NCBI RefSeq assembly: GCF_016757755.1 | Contig: NZ_CP068437.1 | Location: 3,410,001 to 3,474,000, forward strand | Length of the DNA: 64,000 nt | Direction of reading: 5' to 3' | DNA from: Shewanella sp. KX20019 | Lineage (GTDB): Bacteria > Pseudomonadota > Gammaproteobacteria > Enterobacterales > Shewanellaceae | Part shown: one piece after another, positions 24,129 to 32,205 of the stretch | How positions within the stretch are numbered: position 1 is the first letter of the stretch | How the letters are laid out: every line of letters starts with the position of its first letter | The notes under the pieces: generated by a model | Database searches by the model: none | The model's input: only the letters and a program-made list of their open reading frames with translations | Told to the model about the DNA's origin: nothing | Made by a program: the position numbers and the translations under genes

Positions 24129-26300
24129 ATGGAACGCAAAATTATGGATATCAAAACTAAAAGCTCAAGACTCAGTTTGATTGCTCTCGCAAGCGCCACC
24201 TTGTTGTTTGGCTGCAGCGACGGTAATGATGGAGAAGATGGAAAAGACGGTGAAGTTGGTTTTTCGATTGCTCAAGCCAATGATCTAAAAGCGTCCATCT
24301 CATCGGCCTCTGTGACAGAAGGTGTGGTTGCGGTAGAGTTCTCACTAGAAAATGCCAATGGCGTAGCAATAACTGATTTAGATACTTATCAAGCTGTAGA
24401 CTGGATCGGTATGGGGGTGGCCAAATTATTACCAACAGAAGGTAAAGGTTATAAAACACCTCAATGGGTCAACTACATTAATAGTGCAGTTGACCCGGTT
24501 GCAGCCAACGTTCCACCTGGGTATGAGGACAAGGCTGGCACACAATTTCAACCAGGGCTTGAATCTAGCTGTGCACAGGCATGTATAGAGAACCTGAGCA
24601 GCGGCATGTACCGCTACACCTTTGAGCTTAACTTAAGTGAAGTCCCTGAACTTGAAGGGCTCGATCTCACATTTGATGACAGCCTAACGCACCGCATCAC
24701 CATGGAACTAAGAGCTGATGGCAGTGCAGATAAACTGGTTAATGCACATTTCGACTTTTTGCCCTCGTCAGGTGAAATGGTCGCAGCAGACGCAACTCGC
24801 ACGGTAGAGTTTCTCGAGCAATCATGTTTACGCTGTCATAGCGATGATTATGACCATCCTTGGGCGCCAAAACTGTTATTCCACGGTGGCAGACGTTTCG
24901 ATATTGCCAATTGCCAAATGTGTCACACCAGCTATGCCGGCGATCCTGAAACTGGTTCGCCAATCGATATGGGCTATATGGTGCATAAGATCCATAGAAG
25001 CGAATACTTTATGGTGGGCTATGGTGGCAGCATTCACGATTATTCTGAAGTGACCTTCCCTGCCGATATGTATGATTGTCGTGCTTGTCACCAAGAGGGA
25101 GAAACGAGCCCCGCCGACGCGTTTAACTTTAAACATCATCGTGCATTAGCTTGTGGTTCGTGTCACTCAGACTCAACTGACCCGGCGCAAATTAAAACAG
25201 ATATGCACGACAAGTATATCGACACCACAGATTGCAGCACCTGTCACGCAGAAAAAGGCGAGCAAGGAGCGGCGCACCATATGACTGATGCTGTAGCGAA
25301 AGATAATGCTAAAGATAGCTACTCAGCAAGCCTAGTGCCCGGATCAGTGTCAATTGCAACAGACATGATTACTTTTGATGTGCAGTTTACTGACACTTCA
25401 TTAAGTACACCTGTGATGAGTCCTGACGCTGATGAACGTATCTCATTAAGCGCTATCTATTTTGGCTTTGGTAATGACATTGATTTTGGCTCCGGAACAC
25501 AAAAAGTGGCTCTAACTGCACTAACACCAGTAGCGGTGAGTGACGGTATTTATCGATACACAACCGCAACCACGATAATGGCCGATACAAGCCAAGCGGC
25601 GACCGGCGTCATTTCAACCAAAATGTGTGTCGACCGAGATAGCCTGATGGGAGTTGCTTGTGGTACAGGCAACGATGAGTCTAACAATCCAGCAGTGATC
25701 ACTGGTGAGCTTGTCCCATTCAACCTAAATGGCGATGACAGTGTTATGGCGAGAAGGCTTGTCGTGAGTAACGAAACCTGTGCCAACTGTCATGACGAAA
25801 AGTTCATTGGTAAATTTGGCATCGATTTCAAACACGGAGGCAGTTACAGTAATTTTGAAGGTGAATGTCAGATGTGTCATAACCCGACACGTTCAGGTGC
25901 TGACTCTAAGTCGATTCAAGACCATATTGACTTTAAAGTTCGTATCCATGCGCATCATGCTAATAAGCGTTCAACTCAAGATCCAATCACCTTCCCAGAG
26001 CATTATGGTAACTGCGCAGTGTGCCATGATAAAGGCCAGCTAAAAATGGATGGACTCGGTGCGATGGTAGCAACACCATCTACGGATGCAGTGTTAGGTA
26101 TGGTTGAGTTTTCTCCCATTGCGTCAACTTGCATAAGTTGTCATGGGTCGACGGATTCATTAGTCGCGCATATACGCGCCAATGGCGGTGCTGCAAACGA
26201 TACTCGTGGCACTTATGTACCAGGAAGTGAATCTTGCGCAACTTGTCACGCAGAAGGTAAAACGAATGGAGTAGACTCAGTTCATCCCGTAGAGTGGTAA
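24129..26300 (+). CDS. OmcA/MtrC-family decaheme lipoprotein (723 residues), first of three
   Basis: A lipoprotein with lipobox LFGC followed by SDGNDGEDGKDG. Ten CXXCH sites: CLRCH, CQMCH, CRACH, CGSCH, CSTCH, then CANCH, CQMCH, CAVCH, CISCH, CATCH, in the two-pentaheme layout. The spacer carries a Cys pair CX10C, not the CX8C of MtrC/MtrF. The N-terminal domain differs clearly from mtrF and mtrC and shares phrases with the next two genes (VEFSLENANGVA), so OmcA-like is the best label. It may correspond to proteins called MtrG or MtrH in other shewanellae, which cannot be decided here. A later ATG at 24144 is also possible. Confidence 0.88.
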   Translation: MERKIMDIKTKSSRLSLIALASATLLFGCSDGNDGEDGKDGEVGFSIAQANDLKASISSASVTEGVVAVEFSLENANGVAITDLDTYQAVDWIGMGVAKLLPTEGKGYKTPQWVNYINSAVDPVAANVPPGYEDKAGTQFQPGLESSCAQACIENLSSGMYRYTFELNLSEVPELEGLDLTFDDSLTHRITMELRADGSADKLVNAHFDFLPSSGEMVAADATRTVEFLEQSCLRCHSDDYDHPWAPKLLFHGGRRFDIANCQMCHTSYAGDPETGSPIDMGYMVHKIHRSEYFMVGYGGSIHDYSEVTFPADMYDCRACHQEGETSPADAFNFKHHRALACGSCHSDSTDPAQIKTDMHDKYIDTTDCSTCHAEKGEQGAAHHMTDAVAKDNAKDSYSASLVPGSVSIATDMITFDVQFTDTSLSTPVMSPDADERISLSAIYFGFGNDIDFGSGTQKVALTALTPVAVSDGIYRYTTATTIMADTSQAATGVISTKMCVDRDSLMGVACGTGNDESNNPAVITGELVPFNLNGDDSVMARRLVVSNETCANCHDEKFIGKFGIDFKHGGSYSNFEGECQMCHNPTRSGADSKSIQDHIDFKVRIHAHHANKRSTQDPITFPEHYGNCAVCHDKGQLKMDGLGAMVATPSTDAVLGMVEFSPIASTCISCHGSTDSLVAHIRANGGAANDTRGTYVPGSESCATCHAEGKTNGVDSVHPVEW

Positions 26301-26321
26301 AAACTAAGATCTTCACTTAAT

Positions 26322-26347
26322 AAAGCGGCGTACATACGCCGCTTTTT
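26322..26347 (+). terminator. Terminator after the 723-residue decaheme gene
   Basis: AAAGCGGCGT-ACAT-ACGCCGCTTTTT, about 22 nt after the stop codon. It separates the mtrDEF side of the island from the genes that follow. Confidence 0.85.
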
Positions 26348-26519
26348 ATCTCTTTTAAGTTAGTCAGAATAAAAATAAAATCTGTTCTATTCTGAGCTTG
26401 ACCTTTCACCCTCCGCAAACTGCAACTCACACGCAACACCTTGCACACAAAAGAACCACAAACCACCAAAGACTTGTTAGGTTATCGTGTTGCTGTTTAT
26501 CAACGCCGGCACAATAATC

Positions 26520-26533
26520 ATGATCTAAATCAA
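26520..26533. promoter_or_regulatory. FNR/EtrA-like site upstream of the second OmcA-type gene
   Basis: ATGAT-CTAA-ATCAA matches the FNR consensus TTGAT-N4-ATCAA at 9 of 10 defined positions. It lies about 280 nt before the start codon, in a 513-nt gene-free region (26301-26813). CRP could also recognise a site of this kind. Confidence 0.5.
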
Positions 26534-26723
26534 ATTAAACGATGATAATACCGCTAACTTTAAGCCTACTTTAAGAAAAGACCCAGTTAACTTAACTCAA
26601 TCTTAATACTCAAACACAAACAATATTAAGCGGCTGTTTCATAAGCACTTTAACAACTAAATGGCTGCGTAAATCATTAGGCAGACTCGCGTCACATTTG
26701 CCATATGTATTTTATTGATAACT

Positions 26724-26783
26724 ACCTCTTTTGGGTAAGATCCTGTTGAGGAAGTTCCTCATGCTTAAGAGGTAAAAAACCTC
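26724..26783 (+). promoter_or_regulatory. Leader with mutually exclusive hairpins
   Basis: ACCTCTT (26724-26730) can pair with AAGAGGT (26767-26773), enclosing the hairpin TGAGGAA-G-TTCCTCA (26747-26761). The same AGAGGT can instead pair with ACCTC at 26779-26783, across AAAAA. The two states exclude each other and end about 20 nt before the ribosome binding site. Regulation by RNA structure is an inference. Confidence 0.4.
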
Positions 26784-26813
26784 ACAGCAGATAAAACCTA
26801 TGCAGGGAATAAA

Positions 26814-29099
26814 ATGATGATAAATCGATATAAATTGGCAACCGCTGTTAAATCAGCAATCGGCATTGGGGCACTATCTTTTGCGCTTGTTGGTTGTGGC
26901 AGCGATGGTAAAGATGGTGAAGATGGTAACAACGGCGAGATCGCCGTACATATTGATAGTGTTACAGCAGTAAAAACTAACGTTGACTTAGCAAGTTATG
27001 ACGATGCAAGCGGCACGCTTACGGTAGAGTTCAACCTAACCAACCTTAACGGCGTCGCCGTCACTGGATTGGAAGAGTTAACTGATCCTTTACGCCTTAG
27101 TTTCGGCCGTATGGGAACCCGCGCTGAAGCATTTCTTCCTTACGATGTTATCGATTCAGACGGTAATAGTGTCACTGTAGACTCTCGTGGTGATGGCGAG
27201 CGTGAAATTTGGTTGTCATACCGCAATAAATCAAAAGATGATTTAGTCACTGGCACCGACAACTGGCGTCCAAATCGTAACTGCCCAGATGACAAGCAGT
27301 GCTTAGAATACCTTGGTGCAGGTAAGTATCGAATTACGGCTCCAGAGGTGATTAACACGCAAAGTTTAGATTACGGCTATGATGCCACACAAGTCCAAGG
27401 CATTTACTTGATGACTTATGGCGCTGGCGCGAACAAAGTTAAAAATGTTGAAGCTTATTACTGGGAACCTGCTACAGAACGCCCTGTCAGCTCTCCTAAA
27501 TCAGTATTAGAGAGCCAAACATGTACCAGCTGTCATGTTGGTCAAGATCATATCCGTCATGGCAATTATGGTAACACCGCTGATGGTTGTCTTTTCTGCC
27601 ACACTGACTACACCCAATATGCTGGAACTGGCAGTGATGAAGAGGGTAATGAAGTCAACTTTACCATCGATGGTTCAATTAAAGGACTTGTTCACGCCAT
27701 TCATACTGGCGCAACTGAAGCTGACCGCCGCGATGTAGCTAAATTTGGCACCGTTATCGCTAACGCTGCTAAAAACCCTGTTTTTGGCTATAAATATGAC
27801 CGAGCATCTCAAGTTGATGACGAAGGTAATCCACTAAAACCTCTTAACTACCCTGCTGCTACTGCCAGTTGTGAAAGCTGTCACGTGCAATACACCGAAA
27901 CAGAAGAGACATTGCCAGAAGGTGTGACAGTTCACGCGCTGGATTGGTTTAAAGATATGGATGCTGATAGCTGTCAATCTTGTCATGGTGACTACCACTA
28001 TGGCGGACGAACCACAGCTGACGACACGGGTATTTCATATGTAGGTTGTGTTGATTGCCATACATCAAACGATGGTAACACTCGCGGCGGCGCCTTCCGT
28101 CACTTTGCCGGACACGACAAAGACAGCCGTGAATCTGCAATTGAAGCGGGTAAGCTCATTGAAACTCAATACAGCAATATTGGCTGGGATGCTGAGACTT
28201 CAGAGCTGAGCTTCACAGTCAACTTAATGATGGGTGACGAAGTCGTCGGTAGTAATCATGTTCCTAGATTATCCGTCTATGCCAACGCTGTTGACTCTAG
28301 TAACCCAGATGCTTTCCTTGCATCACGTCCGAGCGCGGACGTAACAGCAAATGCTGATGGCAGCTTTGCCGTAATCGTTGATGCAACAGGAACAAGCTAT
28401 ACACTACCCGCCTTAGCAGATGCAATTGTGAACGGTGCAGATCTTGCCCTGTCAGCGAGTTTTAGCGCTTGTTTCAAGAATAAAGAGTCAACACTGCTTG
28501 AACTTGATTCAGAAGGTAGCTGTTCTGGTATCTTAAGTGCTAATGCTGCGAAAACTGAGTTCTTAAAGTTAGACGGCTCTGAAGGCGCTGAACGTGCCAG
28601 TGCCGTAAATTATGACAACTGTGCAAGTTGTCATAACAACGACATGGTTGTTCGAAAAGGCGCTCCACACTATCGCAATGCCGACCTTCATACTTGTGCA
28701 CAGTGCCATGAAGCGGGTGATTACAACAGCATGATCGTCCGTGTTCACGGTACTTTTGGTAAAGCACATGGTCGTGAAGATGTGCAGTCTTTAGTTGATA
28801 CTAAAACTTGTACAGCTTGTCATGATGATGGTAATTACAGCTTAGAGAATGCGCGCTCAACGCCAATGCGTTGGAACCGTAAAGACGAGACTTTCTCTAG
28901 CCCGCAAGCGGGTGTATGTGCTTCATGTCACGTGTCAGATAGCTACCAAGACAGCTCACAAGCTGATTCTGCAAAATCACACATCGAGAATATGGGTGGC
29001 GTAGTTGCAGATACATTTGAAAATGCACAAATGGCCAACGAGACATGCCTCACCTGCCACAGTGCTGAAAAAGTAGCAGAAAACCACAAGCTAAACTAG
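26814..29099 (+). CDS. OmcA-like decaheme lipoprotein (761 residues), second of three
   Basis: A lipoprotein starting MMINRYKLATAVKSA with lipobox LVGC and then GSDGKDGEDGNNG. Ten CXXCH sites: CTSCH, CLFCH, CESCH, CQSCH, CVDCH, then CASCH, CAQCH, CTACH, CASCH, CLTCH. It resembles the following omcA (shared LSFGRMGT, REIWLSY.NK, CXFCHTDY, FDGSIK or IDGSIK). The C-terminus ends EKVAENHKLN. It should sit on the outside of the outer membrane and pass electrons to extracellular acceptors. The RBS CAGGGA lies in a leader shared with omcA and mtrC. It has its own long upstream region, so it is probably a separate transcription unit. Confidence 0.9.
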   Translation: MMINRYKLATAVKSAIGIGALSFALVGCGSDGKDGEDGNNGEIAVHIDSVTAVKTNVDLASYDDASGTLTVEFNLTNLNGVAVTGLEELTDPLRLSFGRMGTRAEAFLPYDVIDSDGNSVTVDSRGDGEREIWLSYRNKSKDDLVTGTDNWRPNRNCPDDKQCLEYLGAGKYRITAPEVINTQSLDYGYDATQVQGIYLMTYGAGANKVKNVEAYYWEPATERPVSSPKSVLESQTCTSCHVGQDHIRHGNYGNTADGCLFCHTDYTQYAGTGSDEEGNEVNFTIDGSIKGLVHAIHTGATEADRRDVAKFGTVIANAAKNPVFGYKYDRASQVDDEGNPLKPLNYPAATASCESCHVQYTETEETLPEGVTVHALDWFKDMDADSCQSCHGDYHYGGRTTADDTGISYVGCVDCHTSNDGNTRGGAFRHFAGHDKDSRESAIEAGKLIETQYSNIGWDAETSELSFTVNLMMGDEVVGSNHVPRLSVYANAVDSSNPDAFLASRPSADVTANADGSFAVIVDATGTSYTLPALADAIVNGADLALSASFSACFKNKESTLLELDSEGSCSGILSANAAKTEFLKLDGSEGAERASAVNYDNCASCHNNDMVVRKGAPHYRNADLHTCAQCHEAGDYNSMIVRVHGTFGKAHGREDVQSLVDTKTCTACHDDGNYSLENARSTPMRWNRKDETFSSPQAGVCASCHVSDSYQDSSQADSAKSHIENMGGVVADTFENAQMANETCLTCHSAEKVAENHKLN

Positions 29100-29171
29100 A
29101 TGCTCTTCAATAGCCGACTTTAACCGACTATGACTACTACTTTTTTGTTAGTCAATTGAGGCTTAGTTACC

Positions 29172-29202
29172 AAAGCGGGAAGTTTACCTTCCCGCTTTTT
29201 TT
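29172..29202 (+). terminator. Terminator before omcA
   Basis: AAAGCGGGAAG-TTTA-CCTTCCCGCTTTTTTT, about 72 nt after the upstream stop codon. Confidence 0.85.
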
Positions 29203-29578
29203 ATGTTCAAACTTCAGTGAAATAGATTTACAAACGTGCTTAAGATGCAAAACAAATTTAAGTCATTAACACAGCCACTTATTAAAGAACGACAACCCCC
29301 CTTATACGCAACAAATTAGCCACATATCGCAGTTATTCTCGGATAATTTCTTAATCGATAATTAAAATAGTCCTAAAAACACACTTTTCTCTATACCCCT
29401 AAAGAAATAGTCAGACCTTAATCACATAAAGCGGCTAAAACAACTGCTAAAAAGCTCCCGCTTCGTTAGCCTTAGAGGTGGAAATAAAATTCCGCACACT
29501 AATTGTGGGTTAATGAGATTACTTCTCAATTTACATCTCTTTTAGTGATGATTAAAAAACTATTGCAGGGACAAAAAA
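29203..29578 (+). other. Long leader and promoter region of omcA
   Basis: About 375 nt without a gene. Near its end is a hairpin TGAGA-TTACT-TCTCA (29513-29527), preceded by AGAGGTGGAA and followed by the RBS in TGCAGGGA. The arrangement recalls the leader of the preceding paralogue. No clear CRP or FNR site was recognised. Confidence 0.4.
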
Positions 29579-31849
29579 ATGATGAAATTTTTCAACTTAA
29601 GCGCGACTTCAAAAGCGCTACTATCAGCAGGCGTGCTTTCACTAGCCGTTTCTGGTTGTAGTGGCGATGATGGTAAAAATGGCGAAGATGGTAAGCCTGG
29701 TCCAGTAGGCACACCTATCGGTTCAGTTTCACAAGTACAAGCAGATATCACTTCAGCTAGCGTAAGCGAAGACGGTTTCTTAACGGTTAACTTCAACTTA
29801 GCTGATGCTAACGGTGCCGCAGTCTTTGGCATGCAGCAAACTGATATCGGTGCACTCTCGTTTGGTCGTATGGGAACTGAAGATGAAGTTGCCGGCACCG
29901 ACATTGAAGGTTCGCCACGTGAGATCTGGTTAAGCTACTTTAATAAAGAAAAGACCTTACGTGAAGGAGACTTCACAGGCTCTTCTTACTTCAAAGGTGC
30001 AAGTTGTGAAGACTGCTTAACCGACAATGGTGATGGTAGTTACGCTCTAACATTAAACAAAGCAATTGATACTTTAGACAAGTATGCATTTGATGCAGAA
30101 GTAACTAACGGTATTTACTTAAGTGTAAAATCAGCTAATGATACTGGTTCAATTCTTGTTAACAATAGTTTCTTCTACTGGCAGCCTAGTTCTGACACAG
30201 CTCAAGAAAAGCCGAAAGCCGTAATCGCAAATGAAACTTGCCAATCTTGTCACCGTCCAGGTCAAGATGGCGCACTATCAATGCACGGTGACAAACACGT
30301 CACCCTTGAATCTTGTACCTTCTGTCATACCGATTACAACATCTATATGAAGCAAGATAAAGATGAAGATGGCAATGCTGTCGGTGAACCATACCAATTT
30401 GATGGTTCAATCAAAGCTATGGCACACGACATCCATAGTCACTCTTTCTATGCGGAAGACGGGATCTATCCACAAATGGCATCTAACTGCCAAACGTGTC
30501 ACCAGCCAGATGAAAATGTCACTATGGCTGATGCGTGGAAAGCAGATCTAGATACAGCAACCTGCATGAGCTGCCATAACAGCGAATACGCGGTACCAAG
30601 CTGGCACTGGAACTCTGACAGCAATAAGATTGATGACAGCAAGCAAAACTGTGTCTCTTGCCACAACGATCCTGATGGTTATCGAGCTGCAGAACGTGGT
30701 CACTATGCAGAAAATAACAATGCACAAGCTGCTGAGCTAAAAGTTGTTTTCAACAGCATGACCTATGCAGATAGCACTATCACTGCCAACCTTAGTGTTA
30801 AAGATGGCGAAGAATTAGTGCCATTTAACCAAATCGACAAACGCCCGTACAAATATGGCGGTTACAACAGCGCAATCGTTGTAAACGGTGTACTGACTGA
30901 TGACTTCTTGGTCAATTATCAAAAAGTCGGATGGGATAAGTTGATCGGTAACACCGATGGTACTATTACAGCTGTAATCACAGCTGATGATTTTAACATT
31001 GAGCCTATCATCACTGCCAATGCAACGATTACTCTTAGCAGTCAGCTACACGTTTGTTATGACGGCAAGGGAATTCGTGCAGAGTGTACATACACTCCTG
31101 GCGAGAACAGTGACGGCACTCCTTCTAAGGGCGATGGTACCGAAGCAACTGATCTTCTTGACGGCCAAGAAGCTCCTTACTTAGTCTCTGATACCTTCTT
31201 CTTCAAGCAAGATGGCACAGCGGTTACAGAAAGCCCACGTGCACAACACGCAGAAATGACGGCCTGTCAGCAATGTCACACCACCTCCATTGTTCATAGA
31301 TACACCAATGATGTTGATGGTTGTGCATCGTGCCATAACGGCACCCGCGATAAGAAAGGAACGGGGTCATCGAATCTAGCTTATATCGTCCATAGCAAGC
31401 ATTACTTGTACAATAGCGCTGACAAACTGTTCTTCAAGAAGACAGAGTGTCAGTCTTGTCACGGTGAAGATGGATACTCTATCGGTAAGATTAACGTTGA
31501 TGCAGCTCCAGTCGCCTTTGGTAAAGTGGTTACTGGTGAAGAGCTAAACTACGCAGGTAAGATCGTCGCTAAATTTGGCGAAAAAACTTTTGTCTCGCCT
31601 CAGGCCGCTGCTTGTGTGAGCTGTCATCAAAAGCCTTATGGTTTAAGTGATAGCACTATCTCTCACATTAATGGTATGGGTGGTGCAGTTGCATTTAACT
31701 CTAGTACTTTGTCTGATGGCCAAGTCATAACCAGTTATGGTCTTACACAAACTGATTATGATGCGAAGAAAGTTCAAGAAACTTGTTCTACTTGTCACAA
31801 CGACGAACAACTTCTTGAAGCTCACTCAAACTGGGGCAGCAGCTACTAG
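29579..31849 (+). CDS. omcA: Outer membrane decaheme lipoprotein OmcA
   Basis: A 756-residue lipoprotein beginning MMKFFNLSATSKALLSAGVL, similar to remembered OmcA leaders, with lipobox VSGC followed by SGDDGKNGEDGKPG. Ten CXXCH sites: CQSCH, CTFCH, CQTCH, CMSCH, CVSCH, then CQQCH, CASCH, CQSCH, CVSCH, CSTCH. The spacer has a Cys pair CX9C (CYDGKGIRAEC). OmcA is a surface metal reductase that works with MtrC. It has strong terminators on both sides, so it is probably transcribed alone. The name rests on the N-terminus and on position directly before mtrC, because two relatives lie upstream. Confidence 0.88.
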   Translation: MMKFFNLSATSKALLSAGVLSLAVSGCSGDDGKNGEDGKPGPVGTPIGSVSQVQADITSASVSEDGFLTVNFNLADANGAAVFGMQQTDIGALSFGRMGTEDEVAGTDIEGSPREIWLSYFNKEKTLREGDFTGSSYFKGASCEDCLTDNGDGSYALTLNKAIDTLDKYAFDAEVTNGIYLSVKSANDTGSILVNNSFFYWQPSSDTAQEKPKAVIANETCQSCHRPGQDGALSMHGDKHVTLESCTFCHTDYNIYMKQDKDEDGNAVGEPYQFDGSIKAMAHDIHSHSFYAEDGIYPQMASNCQTCHQPDENVTMADAWKADLDTATCMSCHNSEYAVPSWHWNSDSNKIDDSKQNCVSCHNDPDGYRAAERGHYAENNNAQAAELKVVFNSMTYADSTITANLSVKDGEELVPFNQIDKRPYKYGGYNSAIVVNGVLTDDFLVNYQKVGWDKLIGNTDGTITAVITADDFNIEPIITANATITLSSQLHVCYDGKGIRAECTYTPGENSDGTPSKGDGTEATDLLDGQEAPYLVSDTFFFKQDGTAVTESPRAQHAEMTACQQCHTTSIVHRYTNDVDGCASCHNGTRDKKGTGSSNLAYIVHSKHYLYNSADKLFFKKTECQSCHGEDGYSIGKINVDAAPVAFGKVVTGEELNYAGKIVAKFGEKTFVSPQAAACVSCHQKPYGLSDSTISHINGMGGAVAFNSSTLSDGQVITSYGLTQTDYDAKKVQETCSTCHNDEQLLEAHSNWGSSY

Positions 31850-31883
31850 TTTGAACGTGAAAAAGTAAACTGATATACCACTT

Positions 31884-31910
31884 AAAAGGGAGGCTTAGCC
31901 TCCCTTTTTT
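31884..31910 (+). terminator. omcA terminator
   Basis: AAAAGGGAGGC-TTA-GCCTCCCTTTTTT, about 35 nt after the stop codon. Confidence 0.85.
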
Positions 31911-32205
31911 AATGAGAGTGATTCTCAGCTAATAAAGACTAACTTTGTTACATATTTCGTCTATTTAGGCCACTTTTTTTGATCTGTATTCATGTTTATC
32001 AGCCCTCGCTAATACCTCTTTAGAAATAGAAAGATCCGTGTCACACATTAGCACCTACCCTGCTGATTTTAGCCCTGCATTACGTTAGCCTTTCATTGGG
32101 GAATCTTATTTCCAGCATTGACTTAAACGGCAATTAAAAAATTACAGTCGGTCTACTTAATCGGGCCACACGTTTAAGACAGTGCCAAACCTATGCAGGG
32201 AAAAA
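31911..32205 (+). other. Leader and promoter region of mtrC
   Basis: About 295 nt without a gene. Its last 24 nt (CAAACCTATGCAGGG and the A-run) repeat the leader of the gene at 26814 almost exactly. No strong regulator box was seen. Confidence 0.4.

Noticed and set aside
29100..29578. Possible c-di-GMP riboswitch before omcA
   Set aside because: The conserved GEMM core (GCAAACC and ACGCAAAGCC elements) is not present.
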